A stretch of 64,000 bases of DNA from Bog-756 sp963718405 (GTDB taxonomy: Bacteria > Actinomycetota > Acidimicrobiia > Acidimicrobiales > RAAP-2), in the NCBI GenBank assembly GCA_963718405.1, contig CAVQYZ010000005.1:434001-498000 (forward strand), written 5' to 3'. The position numbers and the translations under genes are program-made. How positions within the stretch are numbered: the stretch's first letter is position 1; every line of letters begins with the position of its first letter. Shown here in pieces: positions 63,190 through 64,000 of the stretch. The notes below the pieces were generated by a model that saw only the letters and a list, made by a program, of their open reading frames with translations, was not told the origin of the DNA and did no database searches.

Positions 63190-63525
63190 TTGCGTCTGAT
63201 GACCAATTTCGAGCGTTTGGATGAGTTGTCTGGAGCGTTTCTTGCGTCTGTGCTCGAGCTACTTGCGGAACGGAAGGTCAATCACCCCGATGCCGCGCTG
63301 AACCTCACACCGAACGACCTGACTTCTTCTTGGGACCTGGTTGCTGAGTCGGCTGCACTACCTGATCCTCCTGGGCAGCCAGATGCGGGGGAAGAAGTTG
63401 CGAGCACGTACTGGTATGAGCGGGCGCTGGACGATCTCGTCAAGGGAGGGTTCCTCTTGGAGCTCGAGGATCACTCATTTCTTGTACCGGACCTCGAGGC
63501 CTTGTTGAAGGATCGAAGCCACTGA
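63190..63525 (+). CDS. Small hypothetical protein
   Basis: A 111-residue acidic protein (from 63190; an ATG at 63199 gives MTNFERLDELS). It has helical N- and C-terminal parts and a WYERALDDLVKGGFLLELEDHSFLVPDLEALL segment that could be a winged-helix-like or small regulatory fold. It has no signal or TM. Codon use is less GC-biased than in the left of the window. I do not recognise it. Confidence 0.55.
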   Translation: MRLMTNFERLDELSGAFLASVLELLAERKVNHPDAALNLTPNDLTSSWDLVAESAALPDPPGQPDAGEEVASTYWYERALDDLVKGGFLLELEDHSFLVPDLEALLKDRSH

Positions 63526-64000
63526 GCCGTCGGTAGATCCCGGTGCGGTTCTACTTGTAAATGAAACCCAGAGCACTTTGTTGATAGCCGGCTCGACCAT
63601 GGCGGCCACCTTTTGACACGAAGAGGACGGATCCAAGCCCCCGTCCGCTTCGCATGCCATCGTTTGGTATCCACCGGGACCACTAGGACCCATGACAGCG
63701 TCATGTCGTTACAGGCTGTCGAGAGATTGGTCATCGAAAGCCTGCGGGTGCCGGTCGTATGACGTCCTCGCTCATACCCAGATTTGGCAGTTTCACCCGC
63801 CAGGCAGTGCGTCTTGTGACGCGCTGGCGACGCCGGAGCGAGCCGGCCCCCGGCCTACGCCCTCGCCGGCTTGGCGATGCCTACTTTCGGCGTTCAGACA
63901 CCCGGTGAGCTGAATAGTACGCTGCCGCCGGAACGGTAATTGAATACCCGAATAGCCACTTTCAAGGTGTCAGCAACCAATCGGCGATAGCGTGCCAGGG
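63526..64000. other. No supported gene at the right end
   Basis: 475 bases with lower GC content. Short open frames occur (for example 63692-63913 plus) but lack start context, codon bias and recognisable motifs. No repeat, tRNA or terminator seen. Confidence 0.5.

Noticed and set aside
63692..63913. A 73-codon frame near the right end
   Set aside because: No ribosome site, no motif and a composition unlike coding DNA in this window.
1..64000. CRISPR arrays, insertion sequences, prophage or tRNA/rRNA genes
   Set aside because: No regularly spaced repeats, transposase or integrase motifs, terminal inverted repeats or tRNA-like folds were recognised.

Overview
The window comes from a very GC-rich actinobacterium. 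CarD, DisA, RadA, ClpC, a SigR/RsrA pair (the mycothiol-linked redox system), a metalloprotease of the family tied to F420-producing actinobacteria, and GTG starts with 4-base overlaps together suggest an Acidimicrobiia-like lineage. The lineage is inferred from gene content; no rRNA or tRNA gene was found.

Layout. (1) 1-9.4 kb, housekeeping, mostly minus strand: an oxidoreductase fragment, carD-ispD-ispF-rlmB, disA, radA, clpC, and a divergent polyprenyl diphosphate synthase. (2) 9.4-10.8 kb: two related small secreted proteins. (3) 10.9-20.8 kb: one long minus-strand operon tilS-hpt-folE-folP-(pseudo-phosphatase-like)-folB-folK-DUF2520-panC-nadB-nadC-coaX, joining tRNA modification, purine salvage, folate, pantothenate/CoA and NAD synthesis. 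(4) 20.8-22.9 kb: zinc metalloprotease, then rsrA and sigR. (5) 22.9-32.8 kb, a catabolic block: cytochrome P450, DoxX, acyl-CoA synthetase, crotonase, two CoA-transferases, amidohydrolase and SDR dehydrogenase. (6) 33-41.5 kb: a histidine kinase, two OmpR-type regulators sharing an upstream element, then a lipoprotein, a MacA/HlyD-like adaptor with an inserted fibronectin-III-like domain, a MacB-type ABC ATPase and permease, and a DUF5666-like membrane protein. (7) 41.7-45.1 kb: a TerY-type vWA / PP2C phosphatase / protein kinase triad. (8) 45-52 kb: small regulatory pairs (TetR, ArsR, MarR, USP, SRPBCC) with clear palindromic operators. (9) 47-49 and 55-58 kb: SpoIIE-type phosphatases, a STAS protein and a LuxR regulator. 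(10) 52-61 kb: methyltransferase, acyl-CoA dehydrogenase and glycosyltransferase, three ferritin-like proteins, a cupredoxin and a small membrane protein. (11) 61-64 kb, lower GC: a diguanylate cyclase, an SRPBCC protein, a small hypothetical protein and a gene-free end.

A dominant oddity is a set of single-base reading-frame breaks in about 14 otherwise intact genes, including probably essential ones (clpC, panC, folB, hpt). Each is resolved by adding or removing one base, which points to consensus sequence errors rather than gene decay. Coordinates for these genes span the whole inferred gene, and the break point is given where it can be placed.

The most interesting biology: the TerY-P-like triad with a membrane-anchored kinase; a phosphatase-fold protein that lacks its catalytic cysteine inside the folate operon; the FN3-bearing efflux adaptor; the element shared by the two response regulators; and the extracytoplasmic ferritin-like pair next to a cupredoxin.
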